Assembly: GCA_019100305.1 (NCBI GenBank)
Contig: JAHRHW010000008.1
Span: 1-26,762, forward strand
DNA length: 26,762 nt
Origin: Candidatus Thiodiazotropha taylori
Lineage (GTDB): Bacteria > Pseudomonadota > Gammaproteobacteria > Chromatiales > Chromatiaceae
Reading direction: 5' to 3'
The translations under genes and the position numbers were made by a program. The notes beneath the pieces were generated by a model. It saw only the letters and a program-made list of their open reading frames with translations. It ran no database searches and was not told the DNA's origin. Positions 8,801-15,532 of the stretch are shown one piece after another; the first letter of the stretch is position 1, and each line of letters starts with the position of its first letter.

Positions 8801-9031
8801 CAGATTTGCTGTGAGTGGTTTTGCCTGAACTGAAATAACTGCATCATATTCAGCCAGCGACCGCTCGAACAGCGTACAGAGTTTCCGGTTTCTGTAAAGT
8901 ACAGGCACATGGATGCGAAGACGGCCAGGAACCGCCTCATGCAAGCACCGAATCCTGACTGCTGATAGCCAAACAGCAGCTGCAGATTGCGATGAGTTTT
9001 CGCTTCCCATACCGCTGCCCGAAACAGCCAT
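5888..9031 (-). CDS. P-type cation-transporting ATPase (P2A type) with N-terminal HMA-like domain
   Basis: 1047 aa. Order: HMA_2-like domain without CxxC (about 28-103), charged linker, cation-ATPase N domain (about 142-185), membrane pair, actuator with TGES (309-312), PEGLP in M4 (426-430), DKTGT phosphorylation site (469-473), nucleotide-binding domain, TGDGIND hinge (767-773), C-terminal membrane region. Ion-site residues resemble SERCA: Glu of PEGLP, Asn835 and Glu838 in STNFTE, Asn863 and Asp867 in NLISD (Ser replaces the SERCA Thr). Ca2+ or Mn2+ export is the best guess. The N-terminal HMA-like extension is unusual for P2A pumps, which typically start at the cation-ATPase N domain. ATG at 9031 is used; ATG 21 bases downstream is an alternative. 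It is followed directly by the MetK-like gene. Confidence 0.94.
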   Translation of the reverse strand: MAVSGSGMGSENSSQSAAAVWLSAVRIRCLHEAVPGRLRIHVPVLYRNRKLCTLFERSLAEYDAVISVQAKPLTANLVIHFSTTMNRQWVVGLIVKTLKKQGFDACQEQPFTPNTRPGKRPTRTDDRPNPDPKTLSGYAEREKRLWHAIPLEELVSTLGSNQDQGLDAVEVEKRLDRYGLNALDDQVARSDLSILVEQFNSLPVGLLGFSALVSAATGGVVDAAVILGVVGINAVIGFVTEREADRTIAALTKVTVRSCQVVREGHEAAVPTETVVPGDVLILNPGSYVAADARLLVCNHLSVDEASLTGESLPVSKDAEQLGDRDTPLADRQNMVYMGTLVTGGSGLAMVVGTSTATQLGEIQQLVTTTKAPDTPLERQLDDMGTYLAILSGLVCVGVFGVGILRGQPWLQMLKSSVSLAVAAVPEGLPAVATSTLAIGIREMRKRQVAVRELKAVETVGTVQVICLDKTGTLTLNHMSVVEVLAGGETYQFTEGEFLKQGTGIQPQMHQHLRQLLKIINLCSDVDLRSGVDELLFDGSPTETALVEAAYSGGIDVVMQRQNYPRIETRYRAEDRPFMSTLHAAKGEAGRHLLAVKGSPREVLARCNRWMADSKSEDLNEASREHILQANDRMAGEALRVLGVAYAWVDGDLAMHTRNLIWLGLVGLADPIRTGMNELIKQYHQAGIETMMITGDQSATAYSIGKQLGLSNGQPLQIMDSSNLERLQPDLLAGLVKKVHVFSRVSPAHKLRIVQALQQSGRVVAMTGDGINDGPALKAAEIGVAMGRGGTDVARSVADVVLEDDNLQTMVVAVCQGRSIYGNIRKTIHFLLSTNFTEIEVMLAGVALGLGQPLNPMQLLWINLISDIFPGLALSMEMPDPGIMAQGPRDPTEPIIRNRDLAHMGLESAVITAGAISSYIYALNRYGPGQQSSSVVFNTLTLGQLLHAISCRSRNHGIFSPVARDPNPYLNWALSGSMVAQLLISILPQARKLLGTSPLGLVDILVVMAGAVLPLLVNEQIKELEFRKERDFMPPGKSEATTRRTQR

Positions 9032-9042
9032 CTTCCGATGGC

Positions 9043-9073
9043 ATAAATGATAAAGAGTTCATAATAAATGATA
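9043..9073. promoter_or_regulatory. Paired direct repeat, possible operator upstream of ATPase-metK operon
   Basis: The 10-mer ATAAATGATA occurs at 9043-9052 and again at 9064-9073. The period is 21 bp, about two helical turns, and both copies lie 12-42 bp before the ATG of the 1047-aa ATPase. Two same-face half-sites next to a start are typical of regulator binding. The binding protein is unknown, and chance in an AT-rich spacer is possible. Confidence 0.35.
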
Positions 9074-9378
9074 GATCATGGCTAACTCGATGTCTGGAAC
9101 TCAACACCCATAACCCGATGGCCAAGAGATCTACCCTGCTCTCCTGATCTCAACATAGTCAAGATGATCAATCGTCCACCGACAAATCCGGCGATTGCGA
9201 CAATAGACATCAGTTGCAGAATTATAAATTCTATTTATTAACCAGGCTGGATTGCCGATCCTTACAAGAGCACTCGGATGCCACTCTTATTTACATTTTA
9301 TTTTAAGTTTATTGACCATTATTAATGCATCAATCTGTTAGAAGGGGATAATTTTTATTCCCTATGGAGGTAATTGCG
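9074..9378. other. Divergent intergenic region, AT-rich
   Basis: This spacer separates the leftward ATPase operon from the rightward 85-aa gene and must hold promoters for both. The part from about 9218 to 9345 is AT-rich. A TTGACC near 9312 resembles a -35 box for the right-hand gene, but I see no good -10 at the correct distance. No ORF or hairpin is convincing. Confidence 0.4.
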
Positions 9379-9636
9379 ATGCGTCAATCCGAATCCAATA
9401 CAAAACCGAATAAGTTAGATAGCGATCCACAAATGGATAAAGATATTATCAAACAGAAAATCACCAGGTCTATTCAGCAACAGGTGCCTGGTTCAAATCA
9501 AGAGGATATCTTTCACAGTGTGGATCAGTACTATGAGCGACTGCTTTCCACAGCTACGGTTTTTCAACACATTCCAGTACTGGTTGAAGGGGAAGTTAGG
9601 GCGGAAGTACGGCATAAGATACACGAAATGTTCTAA
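9379..9636 (+). CDS. Small helical protein, three-helix-bundle dimerization/DUF3562-like
   Basis: 85 aa from the ATG at 9379. GGAGGT at 9366-9371, seven bases upstream, decides this start over the in-frame ATG at 9364, which overlaps the Shine-Dalgarno itself. The first 25 residues are polar. The rest forms predicted helices ending in 'FQHIPVLVEGEVRAEVRHKI', with the pattern 'Y-x-x-L-x-x-A-T-V-x-x-x-I-P-V-L-V-x-x-x-V-R', which I associate with the three-helix-bundle dimerization (DUF3562-type) family of unknown role. It stands alone: no same-strand gene follows for over 4 kb. No membrane segment or cysteine. Confidence 0.6.
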   Translation: MRQSESNTKPNKLDSDPQMDKDIIKQKITRSIQQQVPGSNQEDIFHSVDQYYERLLSTATVFQHIPVLVEGEVRAEVRHKIHEMF

Positions 9637-9659
9637 TCAACAATTCTGGTGCCTGACCA

Positions 9660-10100
9660 AGTCGGCTATTGCATTAACCAGTACTTGAACGGCAGAAGCC
9701 ACTAGGTGATCAGGGAGCTGATTCGCCGGGAGGCCTGTTGTATATTTTTCACCACAAAGCATGGCTGCGCATGATTCATTTACCAAATCGACTCGGCCCT
9801 CAACCTGATCTCAGACCCTCAGACCAATATCCCTATTACAGCAATTGACAGATCAGTGGGATTGGAGCCATGTAGAGAAAGATAACCCTCCCCGGAGAAT
9901 CAGTGCCCTAATGGACTATCGATCAGTCAATCTGACTGGACGAAAGATCGACGATAGGCAGATTGTAACTGGTGTCAGACTATTCAGCAGAGGATTCGTG
10001 GATAAGAATAGCAAGTCCAACCTCGAAGGCCTGGTCATGCAATCAGCGACAGGAAAAAGATCCCAAGCCATGCAGTTACTTGTCCACTCCAGTCAGCTGC
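9660..10100 (+). pseudogene. Possible decayed IS30-family transposase
   Basis: Broken frames on + show a weak resemblance to IS30 transposases: a stop-interrupted stretch reading like a helix-turn-helix ('YCINQYLNGRSH' then 'VIRELIRREA', about 9665-9740). Then, from about 9890, comes 'NPPRRISALMDYRSV' and 'FVDKNSKSNLEGLV', in the order of the IS30 DDE core (NRISIDERP, LVDRKSRF). The catalytic Asp-Trp-Glu and the C-terminal part are not recognisable. An open frame from TTG at 9845 to 10300 runs antisense into the phosphatase gene and is not treated as a real gene. The rest of 9637-10233 shows nothing else. Confidence 0.3.
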
Positions 10101-10233
10101 ACGATTTTTGTGATACACAGGGTTATACGACCTATGCCCATAGGGTAAGACGGAAAGAAAGGGCTTTGCTCCCCTTAATGGTCGTGCAGGCGAAGGCCGG
10201 GATCAGGTATATCGATCAGAGTAGCAATGCGGC

Positions 10234-12030
10234 CTATTGCAGTGTCGTTTCGCCCACTGAGAGGGTCAGCATCTTGTCGAGTTCGGTAACGATTTGGTAG
10301 CTTGTGTGCTTGATCGTATCGACGAAATGCCACTCCGCCTCAGTCCTGTCGGGATGGAACGTAACGACCAGATAGCCACGTTCACGAAGATTGCAGTAGT
10401 CAAGGTCGTTGACCATCTGGGTGATCCCAGATTCGTTGGCACGGGCTTCCTCGGCGCTGGTAAAGCTCAAGTAATCCTCCAGACCGGGAGAGCTGATGGA
10501 AGTGGTCGCGAACTCGATGCCTACTGTATCACCAGCTGCATCGGTAAGGCGGCCGGCCCAGGCGTTGTGAGTATCGCCTGCGAAGGAGATCAGGTTCTTC
10601 TGAGCTGCTTTGGCGTTGGCCAGGATCACCTCCCGGTCATAGGCATAACCGTCCCAGGCGTCCAGGTTGTAAGGGATCGAAGGGCTCTCAAGATAGGCCA
10701 TCTGTACTGGATCGTTGATTATAGCAAGCTGCTCCTCAGTCATACCGGCAGCCAGCAGCGCGGCAGGATCGGAGCCGTCGACACCATTCGCCACCAGGCT
10801 TTGATAGGTCAAGGCGGCGGTGGCAATTACGCCATACTCAGCGAGGCTGACCGTGGGTGCCAACGGGTCTGGGGTCAGTGTTACGGCAGGCAACAGCATA
10901 CGCATCATCAAGACCTGTTGACCCAACACCTGCCATGTGGCGGTGGAGTGATTGATACGATCAGTGACCCAAGCCATTTGCTCTTCGCCGAGCAGGGTTC
11001 GCTCGCTGCTGCTCACATCCTGAGTAAAGCTGACAGTATTGAAATCACCACTTGCAGGGTCGATGTAATCTGCATAGTCGAGCTGCAGATCTCGTCCGAT
11101 GATGCGGGTATCCAGCATCATCAGGTTGACCAGGCTGCCGAATTCGAACTGGCGGTAGATGCGTCCTTCCGAGTCGGGTGTCAGGGGGCGTAGCGGCAGC
11201 CACTCGAAATAGGCCTGGATAGCAGCCTGCTTGCGAACTTCAAAGCTGCCCTCAGTGGCTTCATCATGATTCTCCGCACCTGTGATATAGGCATCGTTGG
11301 CAACTTCATGGTCGTCCCAGACGACGATAAACGGGTGCTTGGCGTGGGCGGCCTGCAGGTCGGGGTCGCTACGATACTGGGCATAACGGGTGCGGTAGTC
11401 AGCAAGCGACAGCAGTTCACCTTCCGGGTCCACCTGACGCCCCAGGGTTTCCGCATCCTCGCTGGCATAAGCTGGGGAGCCGTCACTATCGGTACGACCA
11501 TATTCGTAGATGTAGTCGCCCAGGTGAATGATGGCATCCAGATTGTCTTTCAGCGACAGTTCACGGTAGACGTTGAAGTAGCCTGCTGGATAGTTGGAGC
11601 AAGAGACCACCGCAAGGCGAACCTGGGAGACTATATTGAGCGGCAGTGTTTTGGTGCGTCCGATCGGGGATTCGGTGGTACCCGCCTTGAAACGATAATA
11701 GTAACGCTTGTTAGGCTGCAGCTCCTGTACATCCACCTTTACGGTAAAATCCCGTTGCGCATCAACCTGAGTGTAATCCTCATTGACCAAATCCTTGAAA
11801 TCACTGTCGGTTGCCACCTGCCAACTGACGATAACGGCCTCATCTTCATCTTCCGCAGGTGTCACGCGGGTCCAGATCACCACACTGTCATGCTGCGGAT
11901 CACCGCTGGCGACACCATGTTCGAAGCTGTAGTCGCCATCCTCATGATTACAGCCGTGCAGGCCTGAGGAGGTGATCAGGACGGTGGAGTAGGTGCCCAG
12001 TTTTAACAGATCCCGGCGACTGATTTTCAT
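10234..12030 (-). CDS. phoD: PhoD-family alkaline phosphatase, Tat-exported
   Basis: 598 aa. The N-terminus has a twin-arginine motif SRRDLLK (4-10), a hydrophobic stretch and LHGC (24-27), a lipobox-like site, so it may be a Tat-exported lipoprotein. A PhoD N-terminal Fn3-like domain follows (about 33-135: 'FEHGVASGDPQHDSVVIWTRV'), then the PhoD metallophosphatase domain with SCSNYPAGYFN (143-153), HLGDYIYEYG (169-178), VVWDDHE..ND (236-246) and a late GDTHNAW. These are the usual Ca2+/Fe3+ ligands of PhoD, which hydrolyses phosphate mono- and diesters outside the cytoplasm. It is monocistronic on -. Long ORFs on the opposite strand are shadows. The exact substrate is not predictable. Confidence 0.93.
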   Translation of the reverse strand: MKISRRDLLKLGTYSTVLITSSGLHGCNHEDGDYSFEHGVASGDPQHDSVVIWTRVTPAEDEDEAVIVSWQVATDSDFKDLVNEDYTQVDAQRDFTVKVDVQELQPNKRYYYRFKAGTTESPIGRTKTLPLNIVSQVRLAVVSCSNYPAGYFNVYRELSLKDNLDAIIHLGDYIYEYGRTDSDGSPAYASEDAETLGRQVDPEGELLSLADYRTRYAQYRSDPDLQAAHAKHPFIVVWDDHEVANDAYITGAENHDEATEGSFEVRKQAAIQAYFEWLPLRPLTPDSEGRIYRQFEFGSLVNLMMLDTRIIGRDLQLDYADYIDPASGDFNTVSFTQDVSSSERTLLGEEQMAWVTDRINHSTATWQVLGQQVLMMRMLLPAVTLTPDPLAPTVSLAEYGVIATAALTYQSLVANGVDGSDPAALLAAGMTEEQLAIINDPVQMAYLESPSIPYNLDAWDGYAYDREVILANAKAAQKNLISFAGDTHNAWAGRLTDAAGDTVGIEFATTSISSPGLEDYLSFTSAEEARANESGITQMVNDLDYCNLRERGYLVVTFHPDRTEAEWHFVDTIKHTSYQIVTELDKMLTLSVGETTLQ

Positions 12031-12188
12031 GCTGATGGCTCATATGGGTGGCGTGAGGGAGCAGGCGATTTTAATCATAGAGCATGAAATATTTATGTCA
12101 CTCCGACGACAGGATGTTTTCAGTATTGATAGATTGGCTCAGAATTATTGGTTATTAGTTTAAACGCCATCCAAAATTGTATGTGGCG

Positions 12189-12304
12189 TCAAAGGGACCA
12201 AAGCACTCTTTGTACTTGAAACGTATTCATCAATAGATGGTAACCAGGCAGGAGTGCCCTCTTAAAGCTAAAAAGCAACTAGAAAAGAGCTCTGATCCCT
12301 TCTA
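12189..12304. repeat. Degenerate inverted-repeat element (REP-like)
   Basis: Left arm 12189-12210 (TCAAAGGGACCAAAG...) and right arm 12283-12304 (...AGCTCTGATCCCTTC) pair at roughly 16 of 22 positions. Both match the better-preserved element at 16796-16867. It lies about 70 bp beyond the stop of the diguanylate cyclase at 12375. The remaining bases of 12031-12374 show no gene. Confidence 0.5.
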
Positions 12305-12374
12305 ATGGATTGACGCCAGTTTCAGGGTTTCTGTTCCATCGGCCAATGCCTTTGGAGTCGTTTCTGGCATTGAG

Positions 12375-13277
12375 CTAGGGTTTGTCAAAGCCTAGGTTCT
12401 CCCAAGCTATCAAGCGATTTCTACCAGTTGTTTTGGCATGATAGAGCGCCTGATCAGCACGATGAATAGACTCTTCGATAAATATTTCATTTGATAACGC
12501 TGTCATACCAAATGATGCCGTAACACGCATTTCTGCTTTGGTAATGCCTGAGATAGACAGATTTTCAATACCGATCCTCAGTCTCTCAATGGCAAAATTT
12601 GCTGTAACCAGATCTGTACCGGGCAAACAAAGCAAAAACTCTTCTCCGCCATAGCGAAATAACATATCAAAAGGACGGATACTGTCTAAGATGTATCTGA
12701 TCGCAGTCTTCAATACCATGTCACCTTCCTGATGACCATGACTGTCGTTGATATTCTTAAAGTGATCAAAGTCCATCATGGCGATACAGCATGTAAACGC
12801 ACTTCTTTTCACTAATTCATGCTGTCTGCGTAGCTCTGTCAGCATACCTGATCGTGTGCGTGCACTTGTCAGCGTATCCACGTTAAACAGGGAATCCTGT
12901 AACTCGCGCTGTAAGCTCATTATCTGCATGCGGAGATGCTCAACGGATCTGGAAAATTGATCGTACGTATCTATATTAGAAACGGGGGCTTCCTGACTCT
13001 CCATCAATAATGCCGTAGCAAGTTCATGCATATGATGATGTTCTTTCTCAATGGCATTGAAGCCATCGTGCCGCAGAAGCACTTCGTCATCCAATCGATA
13101 GTACCACTTGCCGAATTCACAGTTCCGATACGCATCCGGCATAAGATCCTCTGGTCTACATGGGACGTTACAAGCCAGAGAGCGATTGACATTTTGAAAC
13201 CACATCTGGTGGTTTTCTACAGCACGATCCAATTGCTCAATGATATATTTTATTTTTTCGTGGCCCAGCCTGAACAT
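12375..13277 (-). CDS. Diguanylate cyclase with N-terminal zinc-binding CZB domain (DgcZ-like)
   Basis: 300 aa from ATG 13277, chosen because GGAG lies 8 bases upstream; a TTG 36 bases further out is less likely. Residues 1-125 form a CZB (chemoreceptor zinc-binding) domain with His23, Cys53, His80 and His84, each one residue offset from the zinc ligands of E. coli DgcZ. Residues 130-295 are a GGDEF domain with metal Asp169, active site GGEEF (210-214) and the inhibitory-site RxxD (RPFD 201-204), so it should make cyclic di-GMP from GTP with product feedback. In DgcZ, zinc binding shuts off the cyclase. No membrane segment, so it is cytosolic. Monocistronic, with a REP-like element downstream. 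Confidence 0.93.
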   Translation of the reverse strand: MFRLGHEKIKYIIEQLDRAVENHQMWFQNVNRSLACNVPCRPEDLMPDAYRNCEFGKWYYRLDDEVLLRHDGFNAIEKEHHHMHELATALLMESQEAPVSNIDTYDQFSRSVEHLRMQIMSLQRELQDSLFNVDTLTSARTRSGMLTELRRQHELVKRSAFTCCIAMMDFDHFKNINDSHGHQEGDMVLKTAIRYILDSIRPFDMLFRYGGEEFLLCLPGTDLVTANFAIERLRIGIENLSISGITKAEMRVTASFGMTALSNEIFIEESIHRADQALYHAKTTGRNRLIAWENLGFDKP

Positions 13278-13842
13278 TGACCCAGCTCCAGATATTTGTA
13301 ACCCCAGCCCCAATCAGTACATATATTTATTATTTAATATAATAAACAAAAAACAACCATTTTGAATGCTTTTATACAGTAGTACTCATCAACCAGGAAA
13401 CTTTCCATTTGCAGAGTGGAAATACAAGACCACAGCTCCGGTAGCCTATGGTAACAGTGTCGGATTGTGTTTCAGGGTATGTTCTGTGTCCTCGTTTGAC
13501 TTCGCTAACAGCCCCCTAGTCAACCGGGCAATCCGGTTCCAGCTTTATGGAGTCTTCGTGTTGATCTTTCAGGTTCTGGTAGCAGTTTTCCACGCCTCAC
13601 ACTAGATTACCTGGTCACTGCAAATAGCCGACAATCCGGCGGCTGATCGTATGGGCCAGGTAAGTCAATTCTTTCTGGATTGTTGCAACATACACCCAGA
13701 TCACTACAAGAGTCTGATATCCAATGAATTATTCAGTTCGATTGACGTTTTTTAATGCTCACAAATGCGAAATCGTGTATAAGTTTCATTATAAAAGTCG
13801 AAAAGGCTACAAATACAGGTATTGCGGCATTGAGGAGGGAGT
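13278..13842. other. 565-bp stretch without a supported gene
   Basis: AT-rich just upstream of the cyclase (13318-13365), where its promoter probably lies. Only short open frames without homology or ribosome-binding sites are seen in the rest. It may contain decayed sequence, but I recognise none. Confidence 0.5.
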
Positions 13843-14094
13843 ATGGAAAGTTATTCGCTTTACGAAATCAGTGAAACCGCTCGAAATCAGGCTGTTGAAT
13901 GCTATGATTGCCATGCCTGCCTTGAGGATCCAGAGTTCAAAATATGTAGTGTTGAATTCCATATCGAGAATGCCTCGGTAATTCTTTCAAACAGCGACCG
14001 ATGTAGACTTTGTGGATACGGTCAACCTTTTGCAGAGTGGCATATATGCTCTTGCCCTGTTCGCCATGAACTTTACATTCGGCATGGTGTTTGA
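13843..14094 (+). CDS. Small cysteine-rich (zinc-ribbon-like) protein
   Basis: 83 aa with eight cysteines: C20, C23, C26, C35, C54, C57, C69 and C71. Two CxxC pairs (20/23 and 54/57) spaced 31 residues apart suggest a zinc ribbon or rubredoxin-like knuckle, with an additional CxC (69/71). A good Shine-Dalgarno (GAGGAGGG) ends a few bases before the ATG, which favours a real gene. No signal peptide, so cytosolic. No family recognised. It is flanked by a gene-free stretch and by a GGDEF remnant on the other strand, so its context gives no function. An overlapping open frame at 13724-13981 lacks these signs and is taken as a shadow. Confidence 0.5.
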   Translation: MESYSLYEISETARNQAVECYDCHACLEDPEFKICSVEFHIENASVILSNSDRCRLCGYGQPFAEWHICSCPVRHELYIRHGV

Positions 14095-14169
14095 TTTTTA
14101 ACTCGGCTTAAGTGAAGCTACGTTTCACGTACAGGAGGTTATTCCAAGCCTGTAGAGTAAACCACTACT

Positions 14170-14379
14170 CTAATTCATCGAACAGATAATGGAGTTAAAG
14201 CTTTTTTTATTTCCTGACAGGAATGATCGAATGTTTTTTCGCCTATAATCAACGCTGTTTCTGCCCTTCCCCTTAGCCTGATAAAGTGCCTCATCCTCTC
14301 TGCTTATTAGTTGGTCAACACTCTCATCCGCCGGACATAGAGAGACACTCGGAGTCGATCCGACTCGCAATCTTGCCAT
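14170..14379 (-). pseudogene. C-terminal remnant of a GGDEF diguanylate cyclase
   Basis: The frame contains 'ESVDQLISREDEALYQAKGKGRN', the hallmark last helix of GGDEF domains (consensus ADeALYqAKeaGRN), preceded by a shortened 'RVGSTPSVSLCPADES' where the penultimate strand should be. The GGDEF active-site region and everything before it are missing: upstream bases (14380-14560) carry no matching frame. So this is a broken end-piece of about 70 codons. With the three intact enzymes it makes four c-di-GMP synthase-related loci in 9 kb, and may have arisen by duplication and decay. Confidence 0.75.
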
Positions 14380-14563
14380 ATTCTCCCTGTGTATTGCGGC
14401 TTGACTCTGACCCTTATGTGTCGCCTCTGATGTAATGAATTGTTATCCCGCCGTGATAGATATGTGAGGCTTGTTCACCAGAATTATTCACTCATACCTG
14501 TGACAGGGCTCTCCGTTTTACCGGTCCCTGCTCAGACCCCAATAGTCAATTAGGAGAAAACAG

Positions 14564-14899
14564 ATGAAAAAAATTGTCACAACTACTGCACTCGCGTTGA
14601 CGCTCGCACTACCTAGTGTTGCTCTTTACGCACAAGATAATCCTTTCGCTGGAAATCCCGATCTTTACGGACATTTTCTTGCAATGGAAAAAATGAAGAT
14701 GATGCAAGGTATGATGGACAAGAATAAAGATGGAATGATCAGTAAGGATGAGTATATGGGCTATGCTGAAAAGGCAGCCAGCAAGGGTTTCATGATGACT
14801 GACATGAACGATGATGGGATGATTTCCAAAGACGAATTCAAGTTCAGCAATCCTGATCTTTATGGCGGTGACCGGTTTATCTACGGTGGATTCTTGTAA
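14564..14899 (+). CDS. Secreted small EF-hand calcium-binding protein
   Basis: 111 aa with a clear signal peptide (1-23, cleavage after ALYA) and two canonical EF-hand loops: D52-K-N54-K-D56-G-x-I-x-x-D-E63 and D80-M-N82-D-D84-G-x-I-x-x-D-E91, with all Ca2+-coordinating positions filled. A Met-rich helix (41-51, EKMKMMQGMM) precedes the first loop. The motif NPDLYG occurs twice (31-36 and 96-101), bracketing the EF pair. AGGAG about 8 bases before the ATG supports the start. It should act in the periplasm or outside the cell as a Ca2+ buffer or sensor. A GC-rich hairpin follows the stop, so it is probably monocistronic. Confidence 0.9.
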   Translation: MKKIVTTTALALTLALPSVALYAQDNPFAGNPDLYGHFLAMEKMKMMQGMMDKNKDGMISKDEYMGYAEKAASKGFMMTDMNDDGMISKDEFKFSNPDLYGGDRFIYGGFL

Positions 14900-14911
14900 G
14901 AATCCTTCTAT

Positions 14912-14931
14912 CGGGGGCTGACCTGCCCCCG
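14912..14931 (+). terminator. Hairpin terminator after EF-hand gene
   Basis: CGGGGGC pairs perfectly with GCCCCCG around a 6-base loop (TGACCT), 12 bp after the stop codon. The following T-run is weak (GTATTAGTTT), so efficiency is uncertain. Confidence 0.6.
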
Positions 14932-15532
14932 GTATTAGTTTCCAAATCTACCCACTCGCAGCGAAAAGTATAGGTAATGTAAAAAGCAATTCCCTTTCAT
15001 ATCGGGGCAGAAACTTGGTTGCAGTAAACGCATTTAGTATCTTTGCCCGGCCAATCAATTTCTCAATTCCCAAGAATCCCGGCTAAACTCGACATCTCCC
15101 ACTGCCTTTGTGGCCTTCTAACTGAATCAAAGCAGAGACCACAAGACAAAGACCCTCTGCTTGTTATTACTGAAGGAACATCTCGATCACTGTCTGATTC
15201 TTATACAAGCAATGTATCTTGGCTTTCATCTGTACTTCTTACAGATTATTAGGTCAATGTTGAACCAAGTTATCGACCGGTGACGCCTTGCAGGTGTCTT
15301 GCCCTCTATCTGCGGTGGAACCTGCGGTAATACACGCCTTCTTACCCATACTGAGAAAAATCGCCTTGCCTCCTATAATCAAAAGCAGATAGAAAAAGAT
15401 TAAAGTGGACTTTGTACTCTTTAATCTTGTACCGAGCCGCCTTGCTGTCGTTCCATCTATGAAACGGATATCTCTGGCCCGACTTTTGTGATACTTGTAA
15501 AACACGATCCCAAGGATTAAATACCGTAATTT
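14932..15532. other. 600-bp stretch without a well-supported gene
   Basis: One frame on - (15544 to 15254, 96 codons) has two hydrophobic segments ('YLILGIVFYKY' and 'STLIFFYLLLIIGGKAIF') and could be a small membrane protein. It overlaps the start of the + gene at 15533, has no clear ribosome-binding site and matches no family I know. The other frames are short. Confidence 0.4.

Noticed and set aside
9312..9345. TTGACC -35-like box before the 85-aa gene
   Set aside because: No acceptable -10 sequence 16-18 bp downstream.
9845..10300. 151-codon + frame starting with TTG
   Set aside because: Rare start, no Shine-Dalgarno, and its end overlaps the phosphatase gene; parts of it look like decayed transposase.
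10294..11967. Two long + strand open frames (299 and 233 codons)
   Set aside because: They lie wholly antisense to the clear PhoD-type phosphatase and show no domain, signal or ribosome-binding site of their own.
13724..13981. 85-codon + frame overlapping the Cys-rich gene
   Set aside because: No Shine-Dalgarno and no family pattern; the overlapping frame with eight cysteines is better supported.
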